Below are positions 40,494 through 49,302 of a DNA stretch of 64,000 nucleotides, piece after piece; positions within the stretch are counted from its first letter, which is position 1; every line of letters starts with the position of its first letter. The position numbers and the translations under genes were made by a program. The notes beneath the pieces were generated by a model, which saw nothing but the letters and a program-made list of their open reading frames with translations, was not told the DNA's origin and did no database searches. Origin of the DNA: AC-56 sp963798705 (GTDB lineage: Bacteria; Actinomycetota; Thermoleophilia; Solirubrobacterales; 70-9). The stretch lies in NCBI GenBank assembly GCA_963798705.1, contig CAWCTW010000005.1, positions 434,001 through 498,000 of the forward strand, given 5' to 3'.

Positions 40494-41366
40494 TCAGCGG
40501 ATCGCCCCGGTCAGGTGGGTGCGCTCGCCTCCCGGCGCCTCCACGCGGAAGAGCCACGCGTCGTCCTTGTGCCCCGAGAGGAATCGCGCCCTGCCCGGGA
40601 TGCGGAGCGGAGACCCGAGCTCGGCCTGGATCGCATACGTCTCGGCGATGCGTCCCTCAAACGTGGCGAGACACCGGGCCTTGGTCCACATGCCGTGCGC
40701 GATCGCCGTCGGAAAGCCGAACAGCCGGGCCGACAGCGGATGCATGTGGATCGGGTTGCGGTCCCCCGACACGGCGGCGTACCGGCGCCCCAGATCGCCC
40801 GGGACGCTCCACTCGGCGCTCACGGCGAGCTCGGCCTCCCTGGCGCCCGCCAGCTCGCGGTCGCCGCCCTCCGGGCCGTCCCCGCCGTCGCCGCGGTGGA
40901 GGTATGTCGTCCTGGACCGCCACGCGACATCGCCGTCGAGCCGCGCCTCCGAGACGAGGTCGAACTGACGCCCCCTGCGGTGCGGGCGCAGGCCCTCGAC
41001 GTTGACCGCGATGTCGAGGCTCGCTCCCACCGGGATCGGGGCCGCGACCTCGATCCGGTTGGCGATGTGCACGAGCCCGAGGACCGAGAACGGAAACGAG
41101 CGGTCCGTCATCAACCCCAGGTGCAGCGGGAACGCCATCACGTGGGGGTAGGTGCCCGGCGCCGTGCTGCGGACGCCGAATCCGCAGACCCGCGCGTAGC
41201 CCGCGACGCGGTCGGGATCGACAGCCGCGTCGCGGAGCAGGAGCCGGCGCTCGGGCAGCTCCGCCTCGCCGCCGGGAAGCAGGGGCGCCGCGACCGCCTG
41301 AGCGTAGAGGCGCTTGAGCGACGGCGCCGAGTCCAGCTCGATCGTCTCGGCCACCCCAGCGGTCAT
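40494..41366 (-). CDS. MaoC-like dehydratase (HtdX-like), double hotdog
   Basis: 290 residues. The C-terminal hotdog has the hydratase-2 motif: YAAVSGDRNPIHMHPLSARL then GFPTAIAHGMW (Asp and His active-site residues in the D-x4-H arrangement). The N-terminal half is a degenerate hotdog, as in fungal and mycobacterial HtdX-type enzymes. It would dehydrate or hydrate 3-hydroxyacyl thioesters. The ATG overlaps the FabG4 stop (ATGA). It is the last gene of the fatty-acid operon. Confidence 0.88.
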   Translation of the reverse strand: MTAGVAETIELDSAPSLKRLYAQAVAAPLLPGGEAELPERRLLLRDAAVDPDRVAGYARVCGFGVRSTAPGTYPHVMAFPLHLGLMTDRSFPFSVLGLVHIANRIEVAAPIPVGASLDIAVNVEGLRPHRRGRQFDLVSEARLDGDVAWRSRTTYLHRGDGGDGPEGGDRELAGAREAELAVSAEWSVPGDLGRRYAAVSGDRNPIHMHPLSARLFGFPTAIAHGMWTKARCLATFEGRIAETYAIQAELGSPLRIPGRARFLSGHKDDAWLFRVEAPGGERTHLTGAIR

Positions 41367-42715
41367 GCGCCGAGCAGCGCCTGGCCGCACACGCGGACGA
41401 CGTTGCCGTTCACGCCACCCGACGCGGGGCTCGCGAGCCACGCGATCGTCTCGGCGACGTCCACGGGCAGGCCGCCCTGCACGAGGCTGTTGGTGCGCCT
41501 TCCCGCCTCGCGCGTTCCGAGCGGCATCGCGGCGGTCATCGCCGTCTCGATGAACCCGGGCGCGACCGCGTTGGCCGTCGCGCCGCGCTCGCGCAGCGCT
41601 GGGGCGAGCGAGCGGACGAGTCCGATCACGCCGGCCTTGCTCGTGCCGTAGTTGGTCTGGCCCCGATTGCCCGCGATCCCGCTGACCGACGAGACGGAGA
41701 CGATCCGGCTGCGCTCCCCGAGCAGTCCGCCCTCAAGGAGCGCGTCGTTGATCCGCTCCTGGCTCGACAGGTTGACGTCAAGCACCGCGTCCCAGCCCTC
41801 CGCGGGCATCCGCGCGATCGTGCGGTCGCGGGTGATGCCGGCGTTGTGGACGAACGCGTCGATCCGCCCGTGGCGCTCGCGCACGTGATCGGCCAGGTGC
41901 CCAGGGGCGCCGCCGTCGCTGATGTCCAGCGCCAGCGAGGTTCCGCCGATCCGGTTCGCCACCTTGGAGACGCTCTCGCCCGCTGCCGGGACGTCGATGC
42001 ACATGACGTCGGCCCCCTGGGCGGCGAGAGTCTCGGCGATCGCCTCGCCGATGCCGCGCGCCGCGCCGGTCACGGCGGCGATGCGGCCGGCGAGGGGACG
42101 GTCCCAATCGTCGGGGGCGGCGGCGAGCTCGGCGTCCACGCCCTCGATGCGAATGGCCTGGCCGTCGACGTAGGCCGAGCGCGCGGACAGCAGGAAGCGC
42201 AGGGTCGATTCCATTGCGCCCTCCCCCCCGCCGCCGACCTGCACGAGCTGGGCCGTCGAGCCGTAGCGGCCGATCTCCTTCGCGACCGAGCGCACGAAGC
42301 CCTCGATCGCCCGCTGGGCCGTCGCCTCGCGGGGGGAGCCGGCCTCCTCCGGCGGCGTGCCGAGCACGATGACCCGTCCGCTCCGGCGAAGCGACGTGAT
42401 CGTCGGGTGGAAGAAGTCATAGAGGGCGCGAAGGCGCGTGCTGTCGTCGATCCCGGTCGCGTCGAAGACGAGCGCCGCGGGGCGAGCGTCGTTCCCCTCT
42501 CTCTCGACCGCGTGCGCGCCGATCGAGCGCAGGTTCTCCCGCAGCGAATCGGCGAGTCGGCCGCCGTGCGCTGCGCCGATCAGGACCGGGCCCGAAATCA
42601 CCGGCCCGCCCGGCTCGTGACGCTCGAGGCGCGGCGGCGCCGGCAGGCCGAGGCGCTTGACGACCGCGCCGCCGAGCGCCGAGTTCGCCAGGGCCTGGTA
42701 GCGATCGGCGCTCAC
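41363..42715 (-). CDS. High-molecular-weight 3-oxoacyl-ACP/CoA reductase (FabG4-like)
   Basis: 450 residues. Residues 1-205 are a degenerate flavodoxin-like/Rossmann N-domain typical of HMwFabG. The C-terminal SDR has the cofactor motif VTGAARGIGEAIAETL, HNAGITRD and active-site VSSVSGIAGNRGQTNYGTSK (Ser, Tyr, Lys). It reduces 3-oxoacyl thioesters. I chose the GTG at 42715, overlapping the thiolase stop. The combination with thiolase, MaoC and acyl-CoA dehydrogenase matches the Rv0241c-Rv0244c set. Confidence 0.9.
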   Translation of the reverse strand: MSADRYQALANSALGGAVVKRLGLPAPPRLERHEPGGPVISGPVLIGAAHGGRLADSLRENLRSIGAHAVEREGNDARPAALVFDATGIDDSTRLRALYDFFHPTITSLRRSGRVIVLGTPPEEAGSPREATAQRAIEGFVRSVAKEIGRYGSTAQLVQVGGGGEGAMESTLRFLLSARSAYVDGQAIRIEGVDAELAAAPDDWDRPLAGRIAAVTGAARGIGEAIAETLAAQGADVMCIDVPAAGESVSKVANRIGGTSLALDISDGGAPGHLADHVRERHGRIDAFVHNAGITRDRTIARMPAEGWDAVLDVNLSSQERINDALLEGGLLGERSRIVSVSSVSGIAGNRGQTNYGTSKAGVIGLVRSLAPALRERGATANAVAPGFIETAMTAAMPLGTREAGRRTNSLVQGGLPVDVAETIAWLASPASGGVNGNVVRVCGQALLGA

Positions 42716-44001
42716 GCCCGCCGCTCCATGATCGCGGCGACGCCCTGCCCGCCCGCGGCGCAGATCGAGATCAGCCCGCGCCCGGACCCACGCTCGGCCA
42801 GGAGCTTCGCGAGCGTCGCGACGATTCGCCCGCCGGTCGCCCCGAACGGGTGCCCGGCCGCGAGCGAGGAGCCGTTGACGTTGAGCTTGTCGCGGTCGAT
42901 CTCGCCGAGCGGCTCGTCGAGGCCAAGCCGGTCGGTGCAGAACGCCGGGTCCTGCCATGCGTTGAGGGTCATCAATACCTGCGAGGCGAACGCCTCGTGG
43001 ATCTCGTAGAAGTCGAAGTCCTGCAGGGTGAGCCCGTTGCGCTCCAGAAGGCGCGGCACGGCGTAGAGCGGCGCCTCCAGCAGCCCCGGCTCGCCATGGA
43101 CGAAGTCGACCGCCCCGGTCTCCGCGTCCACCAGGTGGGCGAGCACCGGCAGCGAGCGCTCCGCCGCCCACTCGTCGCCAGCCAGCAGCACGGTCGAGGC
43201 CCCGTCGGTCAACGGCGTCGAGTTCCCTGCCGTCATCGTCGCGTCGGGGCCCTCCCCGAACACGGGCTTCAGCTTGGCGAGCTTCTCGACCGCCGCGTCG
43301 GGCCTCAGGTTCCCGTCGCGCTCGAGGCCCAGATACGGGGTCACGAGATCGTCGAAGAACCCGCGGTCATACGCGTCCGCGAGCCGGCGATGGCTCCGAA
43401 CCGCCAGCTCGTCCTGGTCGGCGCGGGAGATCCCCCAGCGCTTCGCCGAGATCGCCTGGTGCTCTCCCATCGACAGGCCGGTGCGGGGCTCGGCGTTCTG
43501 CGGGATGGCGGGAACGACCTGCCCCGGCCGCAGCCGGCCCGCGAGCGCGAGCCGGCCCGCGGTCGAGCGGGTGCGGTTCAGGTCCAGGAGCAGGCGACGC
43601 AAGTCCTCGTTCAACTCGATCGGGGCGTCGCTGGTGGTGTCGACCCCGCCGGCGATGCCGCACTCGATCTGCCCGAGGCGGACCTTGTTGGCGACGTGGA
43701 TGGTCGTCTCAAGCCCCGTCCCGCAGGCCTGCTGCACGTCGTAGGCGGGCGTCTCCGGCGCCAGCACCGAGCCGAGAACGCACTCGCGGGTGAGGTTGAA
43801 GTCGCTGCTTCGCTTCAGCACGGCCCCCGCCGCCACCTCGCCCAGCACCTCGTCGCGCAGCCCGAAGCGGCTGGCCAGCCCGTCGAGCGCCGCGGTCAGC
43901 ATGTCCTGGTTGGAGGCATGGGCATATTCGCGATCGCGTCGCGCGAACGGGATCCGGTTGCCGCCGAGCACCGCGGCTCCGCGAACGTCGGCGGGACTCA
44001 C
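42712..44001 (-). CDS. Acetyl-CoA C-acyltransferase (thiolase, FadA2/FadI-like)
   Basis: 429 residues. The nucleophilic Cys is in YDVQQACGTGLE (about 90), with the His pair in FDFYEIHEAFASQ and NGSSLAAGHPFGATGGR and the second Cys in SICAAGGQG. It cleaves or forms 3-oxoacyl-CoA. The GTG start at 44001 overlaps the stop of the acyl-CoA dehydrogenase (GTGA). Middle gene of the operon. Confidence 0.93.
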   Translation of the reverse strand: MSPADVRGAAVLGGNRIPFARRDREYAHASNQDMLTAALDGLASRFGLRDEVLGEVAAGAVLKRSSDFNLTRECVLGSVLAPETPAYDVQQACGTGLETTIHVANKVRLGQIECGIAGGVDTTSDAPIELNEDLRRLLLDLNRTRSTAGRLALAGRLRPGQVVPAIPQNAEPRTGLSMGEHQAISAKRWGISRADQDELAVRSHRRLADAYDRGFFDDLVTPYLGLERDGNLRPDAAVEKLAKLKPVFGEGPDATMTAGNSTPLTDGASTVLLAGDEWAAERSLPVLAHLVDAETGAVDFVHGEPGLLEAPLYAVPRLLERNGLTLQDFDFYEIHEAFASQVLMTLNAWQDPAFCTDRLGLDEPLGEIDRDKLNVNGSSLAAGHPFGATGGRIVATLAKLLAERGSGRGLISICAAGGQGVAAIMERRA

Positions 44002-46031
44002 GCGGCCACTCCCTCCGGCAACGCCTCCAGGATGGCCCTCACGTCGGGGAGCTCGTCGCCCAGCTCGGTGGTCGCCGTCCTGCTGGCCTCGCCGCCCGGC
44101 AACCCGATCGGGGCCGCGAGGACCTCGTCGGGGATGCCGAAGGCGTCGACGAGCATCTCGGCGTGCGGCCGCAGCTGGGCGCACAGCTCGTTCACGGCCC
44201 GGGTGCTCATCTTGGCGCGAGTCGACGAGATTCGCCCGTGCTCCTGGAACCATGCCCGCTCCCGCTCCAGCTCGGCCAGCGCGTAGAGGTCGCACAGCCG
44301 TTCCAGCACCGGGCGCACCTCGTCGCCGGCCCGCTCGATCGCCTCGCAGAACGACTCCAGGATCTCGCGGTGGACGTGTGCCCGCGCGGCCACGAGGACG
44401 TGGTCCTGGCAGTCGTTGAAGGCCGTGAACGGGTCGGCGCCGTCGCTCAGCCCGCGCCGCAGACGTCGTGCCGCCCCCGAGAGCACGTGCTCCTCACGCC
44501 AACGGAAGAGGCCGAGCTGATACTCGCGGTCGAGGAGGTCCTCGTCGCGCTCGCGGCCGGGAACCAGGTCGTCGGTGAGGCGCTGGAGCAGCTCCCGGCC
44601 CGCGCTTCGCTCGACCACGGTCTCCCAGGCCTGCGAGACGACGAAGCCGGCGGTGGCCATCGGCCCCAGCTCCTCGAACTCGTCGCGGTAGCCGGTCAGC
44701 AGGCTCTTGGCCACGAGCTGAAGCAGAATCGTGTTGTCGCCCTCGAACGTCGTGAACACATCGGTGTCGGCCTTCAGCTCGCCGAGCCGGTTCTCCGACA
44801 GGTAGCCCGCCCCGCCGCAGGCCTCGCGGCACGCCTGGATCGTCTCAGTGGCGTGCCAGGTGGCGATCGCCTTGAGCCCCGCGGCGCGGGTCTCGAGCTC
44901 GCGCCGGTCGCGCTCGGCCTCCTGCTCGCCTTCCCCCAGCGACCCGAAGATGCGGTCGAGCTCGGTGACCACGCCCTCCTGGGCGAAGTGCAGGGCAAAG
45001 GTCATCGCCAGCGGTGGCAACAGCCGGCGCTGGTGCACACGAAAGTCCAGCAGCGGAAGCTCGGAGTCCGAGTCCGGAGGGCCGAACTGGCGCCGCCGGG
45101 CGCCGTGACGGATGGCGATGGTGAGCGCGGACTTGGTGGCGCTGATCGCGGCCCCGCCCACGCTGACCCGCCCCTGCACGAGGGTGCCGAGCATGGTGAA
45201 GAAGCGCCGGTTCTCGTTCTCGATCGGGCTGCGGTAACCGCCCTCGGGGGTCACCTCGGCGTAGCGGTCCAGCAGAGCGTCGCGGCCCACCCGCACGCCG
45301 TGAAACGCCAGGCGCCCGTTGTCGACGCCGTTCAAGCCGAGCTTCTCGCCGCAGTCGCCGATCTCGACACCCGGCGCCGGGGTGCCGTCATCGTCGCGGA
45401 TCGGCACCAGGACCGCATGGACGCCGCGCGACCTGCCCCCCACCACGAGCTGGCAGAACACGGCCGCGATGTGGCCGTCGCGCGCGGCGCTCCCGATGTA
45501 GTCCTTGCGGGCCGACTCGCGCGGCGTCTCGACGACGAACTCCCCCGCCTCACCGTCCCAGGTCGCCGTTGTCTCGACCCTCTGCACGTTGGAGCCGTGG
45601 CCGGTCTCGCTCATCGCGAAGCAACCCACGAGCTCCAGCGACGCGATCCGCGACAGGTAGGCCTCGTGGTGCTTGCGGGTGCCGAGGTGGTGGACCGCGC
45701 CCCCGAACAGCCCGAACTGGACGCCGCACTTGACGAGCAGGGAGAGATCGCTGTGGGCGAGGGTCTCGAAGGCGGTGATCGCCGCCCCCACGCGCCCGAG
45801 CCCCCCGAACTCCGGCGGGAACAGGAGCGCCGGGCCGCCCGTCGCCGCCAGGGTCCGCGCCCGTCCCATCACCTGCTCGCGGTACCGCTCGGCCGGCGGG
45901 GCCGCGGCGGGCTTGGCGAACTCGGGCCTGGACAGCACGGCCCGGACGTGCTCGCGGACGATCGCGTTCTCGCCGTCGAGAAAACGGCGCAGCGCCACGG
46001 GATCGACCGCGATTTGAGCATCGTCAGCCAC
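43998..46031 (-). CDS. Acyl-CoA dehydrogenase/oxidase family protein (FadE5-like)
   Basis: 677 residues, longer than short-chain dehydrogenases (about 380) and closer to FadE5/acyl-CoA oxidase size. The FAD/substrate domain holds FAMSETGHGSNVQ and SGEFVVETP-like beta sequence. The helical domain has EACGGAGYLSENRL and TTFEGDNTILLQLVAKSLL (the catalytic Glu in the oxidase-type position). A 180-residue extra C-terminal helical region follows. First gene of the operon; its ATG is at 46031. It begins beta-oxidation of long-chain acyl-CoA. Confidence 0.9.
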   Translation of the reverse strand: MADDAQIAVDPVALRRFLDGENAIVREHVRAVLSRPEFAKPAAAPPAERYREQVMGRARTLAATGGPALLFPPEFGGLGRVGAAITAFETLAHSDLSLLVKCGVQFGLFGGAVHHLGTRKHHEAYLSRIASLELVGCFAMSETGHGSNVQRVETTATWDGEAGEFVVETPRESARKDYIGSAARDGHIAAVFCQLVVGGRSRGVHAVLVPIRDDDGTPAPGVEIGDCGEKLGLNGVDNGRLAFHGVRVGRDALLDRYAEVTPEGGYRSPIENENRRFFTMLGTLVQGRVSVGGAAISATKSALTIAIRHGARRRQFGPPDSDSELPLLDFRVHQRRLLPPLAMTFALHFAQEGVVTELDRIFGSLGEGEQEAERDRRELETRAAGLKAIATWHATETIQACREACGGAGYLSENRLGELKADTDVFTTFEGDNTILLQLVAKSLLTGYRDEFEELGPMATAGFVVSQAWETVVERSAGRELLQRLTDDLVPGRERDEDLLDREYQLGLFRWREEHVLSGAARRLRRGLSDGADPFTAFNDCQDHVLVAARAHVHREILESFCEAIERAGDEVRPVLERLCDLYALAELERERAWFQEHGRISSTRAKMSTRAVNELCAQLRPHAEMLVDAFGIPDEVLAAPIGLPGGEASRTATTELGDELPDVRAILEALPEGVAA

Positions 46032-46235
46032 GGCGTCAGGAAACTACCCAGCTGGAAGCCGGCCAAGCGGCACCGGATGCCCGGCTCAGTAGTTAGCCGC
46101 GGTGAAGTGCAGTAGCGCCGCCCGATGACGCCCGGCCCCGGCCGCCCTAGCGTGGTCGCCATGAGCGCGAGGACCACCTTTCATTCGAGTCCGGCTCGGC
46201 CTCCCGTGGCCGCGGCAGCGACTAAGGTCCGGCCG

Positions 46236-46892
46236 ATGTCCGAGCCAGAGGCGGGCGGGAGCAAGATCACGATCGTCCTCGCCGACGACCACGCGGTCGT
46301 TCGGACCGCCCTGCGGATGCTGCTGGAGGCGGAGCCCGGGTTCGAGGTCGTCGCCGAGGCCGGCGACGCGCCGGGCGCGGTCCGCTACGTGCGGGGTCAC
46401 AAGCCCACGATCCTCATCCTCGATCTCAACATGCCGGGGCCCTCGAGCCTGGAGGCGATCCCCGCGATCCAGGAGGCCTCGCCCGCGACGCAGATCGTCG
46501 TCTTGACGATGCAGGCCGAGACCGCGTTCGCGCGACAGGCCCTCCAGGCTGGCGTCATGGGCTACGTGCTCAAGGAGGCCGCCGAGGACGAGCTCGTCCA
46601 GGCGGTGCGCAGCGCGGCCCAGGGGCAGACGTACCTTCAGCCCACCCTCGGCGCGAAGCTCGCAGCCGAGCCCGAGGGCGGCGTCGAGGACGACCTCTCC
46701 GAGCGCGAGATCGAGGTCCTGCGCAGAATCGCCCTTGGCTACACCAACTCGGAGATCGCCGAGCAGCTCTTTCTGAGCATCCGCACCGTCGAGTCGCACC
46801 GCGCCCACATCCAGCAGAAGCTGCGGCTGACGACTCGCTCGGAGCTCGTCCGCTACGCGCTCGACAACGATCTCGTGGACACCGGCGACTAG
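46236..46892 (+). CDS. NarL/LuxR-type response regulator (DosR-like)
   Basis: 218 residues. Receiver domain: ITIVLADDHAVVR with the acidic pair, phospho-acceptor D64 in LILDLNMPG, VVLTMQAE and the Lys in YVLKEAAED. C-terminal HTH: LSEREIEVLRRIALGYTNSEIAEQLFLSIRTVESHRAHI. I chose the ATG at 46236; an earlier ATG (46161) has a low-complexity extension. It converges with the GAF kinase; both belong to the family of DosR/DosS pairs. Confidence 0.9.
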   Translation: MSEPEAGGSKITIVLADDHAVVRTALRMLLEAEPGFEVVAEAGDAPGAVRYVRGHKPTILILDLNMPGPSSLEAIPAIQEASPATQIVVLTMQAETAFARQALQAGVMGYVLKEAAEDELVQAVRSAAQGQTYLQPTLGAKLAAEPEGGVEDDLSEREIEVLRRIALGYTNSEIAEQLFLSIRTVESHRAHIQQKLRLTTRSELVRYALDNDLVDTGD

Positions 46893-46996
46893 GACGGGTC
46901 CGCTCTCGCTTCTCGCTGGGCTCAAGGCCGCCGCGGGCTTGGGCATCCAGGCAATCCGCGCGAGTGGCCCGCTCGCCTGCGCGGCGCGGGCAAGAT

Positions 46997-47051
46997 CCGC
47001 GCGAGCGGTCGAAAATCGACCTCACAGGTGGATTTGCTGCCGCTCGCGCGG
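46997..47051. repeat. Long inverted repeat between convergent regulator and kinase genes
   Basis: Perfect 12-bp arms CCGCGCGAGCGG (46997-47008) and CCGCTCGCGCGG (47040-47051) enclose a second hairpin: AAATC-ACCT, loop CAC, AGGT-GATTT. No T run follows. It is the only structured part of the 233-base convergent gap and may act as a terminator or a protein-binding site. Confidence 0.6.
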
Positions 47052-47125
47052 TCGAAGGCGAGATCCGAGCTCTCCCCGTCGGTGCGAGGTCCGATCGCCC
47101 AACGAGATGCGAGAGAGAGGACGGG

Positions 47126-48304
47126 CTAGCTCACGGCGCTCGGCCGCCGCGACAGTGGCAGCTCCGCCCGCAGCTCGGTGCCCCGCCCCGGCGCCGAGGA
47201 GATCTCGAGCCGCCCGCCCGCGAGCTCGAGCCGCTCTCGCATCCCGAGCAGCCCGAAGCCGGGGGGCTCGAGCTCCGGGTCGAAACCCGACCCGTCGTCA
47301 CGCACCTCGACCGTCACCCGGTCGTCGTCCCTCACGACCCGGATGTCGGCCCGCTCGGCTCGCGCGTGCTTGATGACATTGGTGAGCGCCTCCTGCACGA
47401 GCCTGTAGATCGTGCTCTCGAGCTCCGGGCTGAGCCTCGCCCCGGCTCCCTCCTTCCCCTGGCTCAGCGAGACCTCGCCGTGGATCTCGAGCCCACCCGT
47501 CGCCGAGCCGCGCTCCGCGAGGGCCTCGATCGCCGCCGCCAAGCCGAGCTCGTCGAGCGCCGCCGGGCGCAGCTCGGTGATCAGCCCGCGGAGCTTGTCG
47601 ATCTCCGCGACCAGCTCGTGGACCGCCTCCTGGACCGCCGTAGTCAGAGCCTCGGGCGTGCCGCGGCGCAGCGCGGAGGCGAGGAGAAGACGAAGCGCGG
47701 CGAGCCCCTGGAGCGTCTCGTCGTGGAGCTCGCGCGCCCAGTACTTGCGCTCGCGCTCCGAGGCCTCCATCGTTCGCCGCAGCCGATCCTCGGCGATCGA
47801 GCGCGCGTTGTCGATCGCGATCGCCGCCCAGTCGGCGAGCACGATCACGGATTCCTCGTCGTCGGAGCTGAACTGCTGGCCGCCCTCCTTCTCGGTCAGG
47901 TACAGGTTCCCGTACGCCTCTCCGCGGATGATGATCGGAACGCCGAGGAACGTGTTCATGGGCGGGTGATGCTTCGGAAACCCGTACGAGCTGGCATGGT
48001 CGCCCACCTTCGCAAGGCGCAGCGGCTTCGGCTCTGTGATCAGGACCCCGAGCACGCCGCGGCCCTCCGGGAGATTGCCGATGCGCTCGCGATCCTCGTC
48101 GCCGATCCCGAGGGTGATGAACCGCTCCAGCCGCTCGCGATCGGCGTCGAGGATGCCCACCGCCGCGTAGCGCGCGCCGGTCAGGTCCCGTGCAGCTTCG
48201 AGCACGTGGCCCAGCACGGTCTCCAGATCGAGGTTCGAGACGAGCGCGCGCCCGACCTGGATCAGGCGCTGGAGCCGTGCCTGGTCTAGTCGCGGGCCCG
48301 GCAT
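47126..48304 (-). CDS. GAF-domain histidine kinase (DosS/DevS-like)
   Basis: 392 residues. One GAF domain (about 15-165) contains SYGFPKHHPPMNTFLGVP, very close to the DosS/DosT GAF-A segment that carries the haem-ligand His, followed by GNLYLTEKEGG. HisKA_3 has the phospho-His in ARELHDETLQG (about 193). HATPase_c has QEALTNVIKHARA, DDGSGF and GFGLLGMRERLELAGG. DosS and DosT carry two GAF domains; this has one. The ATG at 48304 fits the GAF start. It is encoded convergently with the DosR-like regulator and divergently from the Usp gene. Confidence 0.9.
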   Translation of the reverse strand: MPGPRLDQARLQRLIQVGRALVSNLDLETVLGHVLEAARDLTGARYAAVGILDADRERLERFITLGIGDEDRERIGNLPEGRGVLGVLITEPKPLRLAKVGDHASSYGFPKHHPPMNTFLGVPIIIRGEAYGNLYLTEKEGGQQFSSDDEESVIVLADWAAIAIDNARSIAEDRLRRTMEASERERKYWARELHDETLQGLAALRLLLASALRRGTPEALTTAVQEAVHELVAEIDKLRGLITELRPAALDELGLAAAIEALAERGSATGGLEIHGEVSLSQGKEGAGARLSPELESTIYRLVQEALTNVIKHARAERADIRVVRDDDRVTVEVRDDGSGFDPELEPPGFGLLGMRERLELAGGRLEISSAPGRGTELRAELPLSRRPSAVS

Positions 48305-48335
48305 CGCGCGGCTCCCGGTCGCGAGGCTCGAGCTT

Positions 48336-48350
48336 CCGTAGCAACTACGG
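48336..48350. promoter_or_regulatory. Palindrome in the kinase/Usp divergent region
   Basis: CCGTAG-CAA-CTACGG, perfect 6-bp arms, about 80 bases upstream of the Usp start and 32 bases upstream of the kinase start. Position and symmetry suit a regulator site, although it does not match the published DosR box. Confidence 0.4.
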
Positions 48351-48429
48351 AGTCGATTCGTGGCGCTCTCCCGATGAACTGCACGGCACGCAAGCCTAAC
48401 TTGGGCTGAGCACGAACGATGGGAGCGCA

Positions 48430-49302
48430 ATGAGCAAGATCGTGATCGGTTTCGACGGCAGCAGCGAGTCCCGTGACGCGCTGTTTCTGGGCAATTCGAT
48501 TGCCCACTCGACGGGTGCCGACCTGATCGTCGCCACCGCGGCCGGCTCCCCCGCGGACCTTCCCTCGGCCGCAACGGACCGATTCGTCACCGCGTTCGAC
48601 CAGGCCAGGGGAGAATTGCCCCACCGCGACTTCGCGATGCGCGAGCTGCGGGACGTCTCCGCCGCGGCCGGACTCAAGGACGTCGCGGTCCAGGAGGAGG
48701 CCGAGATGATCGTCATCGGCTCGACGCACCGGGGCAAGTTGGGCCGCGTGGTACCCGGGAGCGTCGGCGAGCGGCTGCTCTCCGGGGCATCCTGTGCCGT
48801 GGCGGTCGCGCCGCGTGGCTACGCGCGAACGGAGCACTTCGGACTCGGCCTGATCGGCGTCGCCTTCGACGGCAGCTACGAGGCGGAGGTTGCGCTGCAG
48901 CGGGCGACGACCCTTGCCCGACTGCTCGACTCGAAGCTCCGCGTGATCACCATCGTCCCGTCGATCGACTCGGCCGGTGATGGGACGCTCGGCACGCTGC
49001 TGCAGGACAAGGGGCATGAGGTCCGCGATCGCGCCCTCGCCGAGCTTCCTCCCTGGCTCGACGTGGAGTCGGTGCTCGAGGAGGGAGACCCCGCGCTGGC
49101 GCTCGCTCGCCACGGCGTCGACCTCGATCTGCTGGTGATCGGCTCGCGGGGCTACGGGCCACTGCGGCGGACACTGCTCGGCGGCGTCTCGGCGGACGTG
49201 ATGAGGACCGCTCCCTGTCCGGTGCTCGTCGTCCCGCGAACCGCAGCTGCGATTCCAGATGAAGCGCTCGTCGAAGTCGAGAACGGCGATGGCGCGCCCT
49301 AG
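48430..49302 (+). CDS. Tandem universal stress protein
   Basis: 290 residues, two Usp domains. Each has an ATP-binding signature G-x2-G-x9-G(S/G): GSTHRGKLGRVVPGSVGERLL (first) and GSRGYGPLRRTLLGGVSADVM (second). N-terminal MSKIVIGFDGSSESRDAL. Tandem Usps are typical DosR-regulon members, induced by hypoxia and starvation. A GGGAGC site precedes the ATG. It overlaps the next gene by 14 bases, so the pair is one transcript. Confidence 0.93.
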   Translation: MSKIVIGFDGSSESRDALFLGNSIAHSTGADLIVATAAGSPADLPSAATDRFVTAFDQARGELPHRDFAMRELRDVSAAAGLKDVAVQEEAEMIVIGSTHRGKLGRVVPGSVGERLLSGASCAVAVAPRGYARTEHFGLGLIGVAFDGSYEAEVALQRATTLARLLDSKLRVITIVPSIDSAGDGTLGTLLQDKGHEVRDRALAELPPWLDVESVLEEGDPALALARHGVDLDLLVIGSRGYGPLRRTLLGGVSADVMRTAPCPVLVVPRTAAAIPDEALVEVENGDGAP

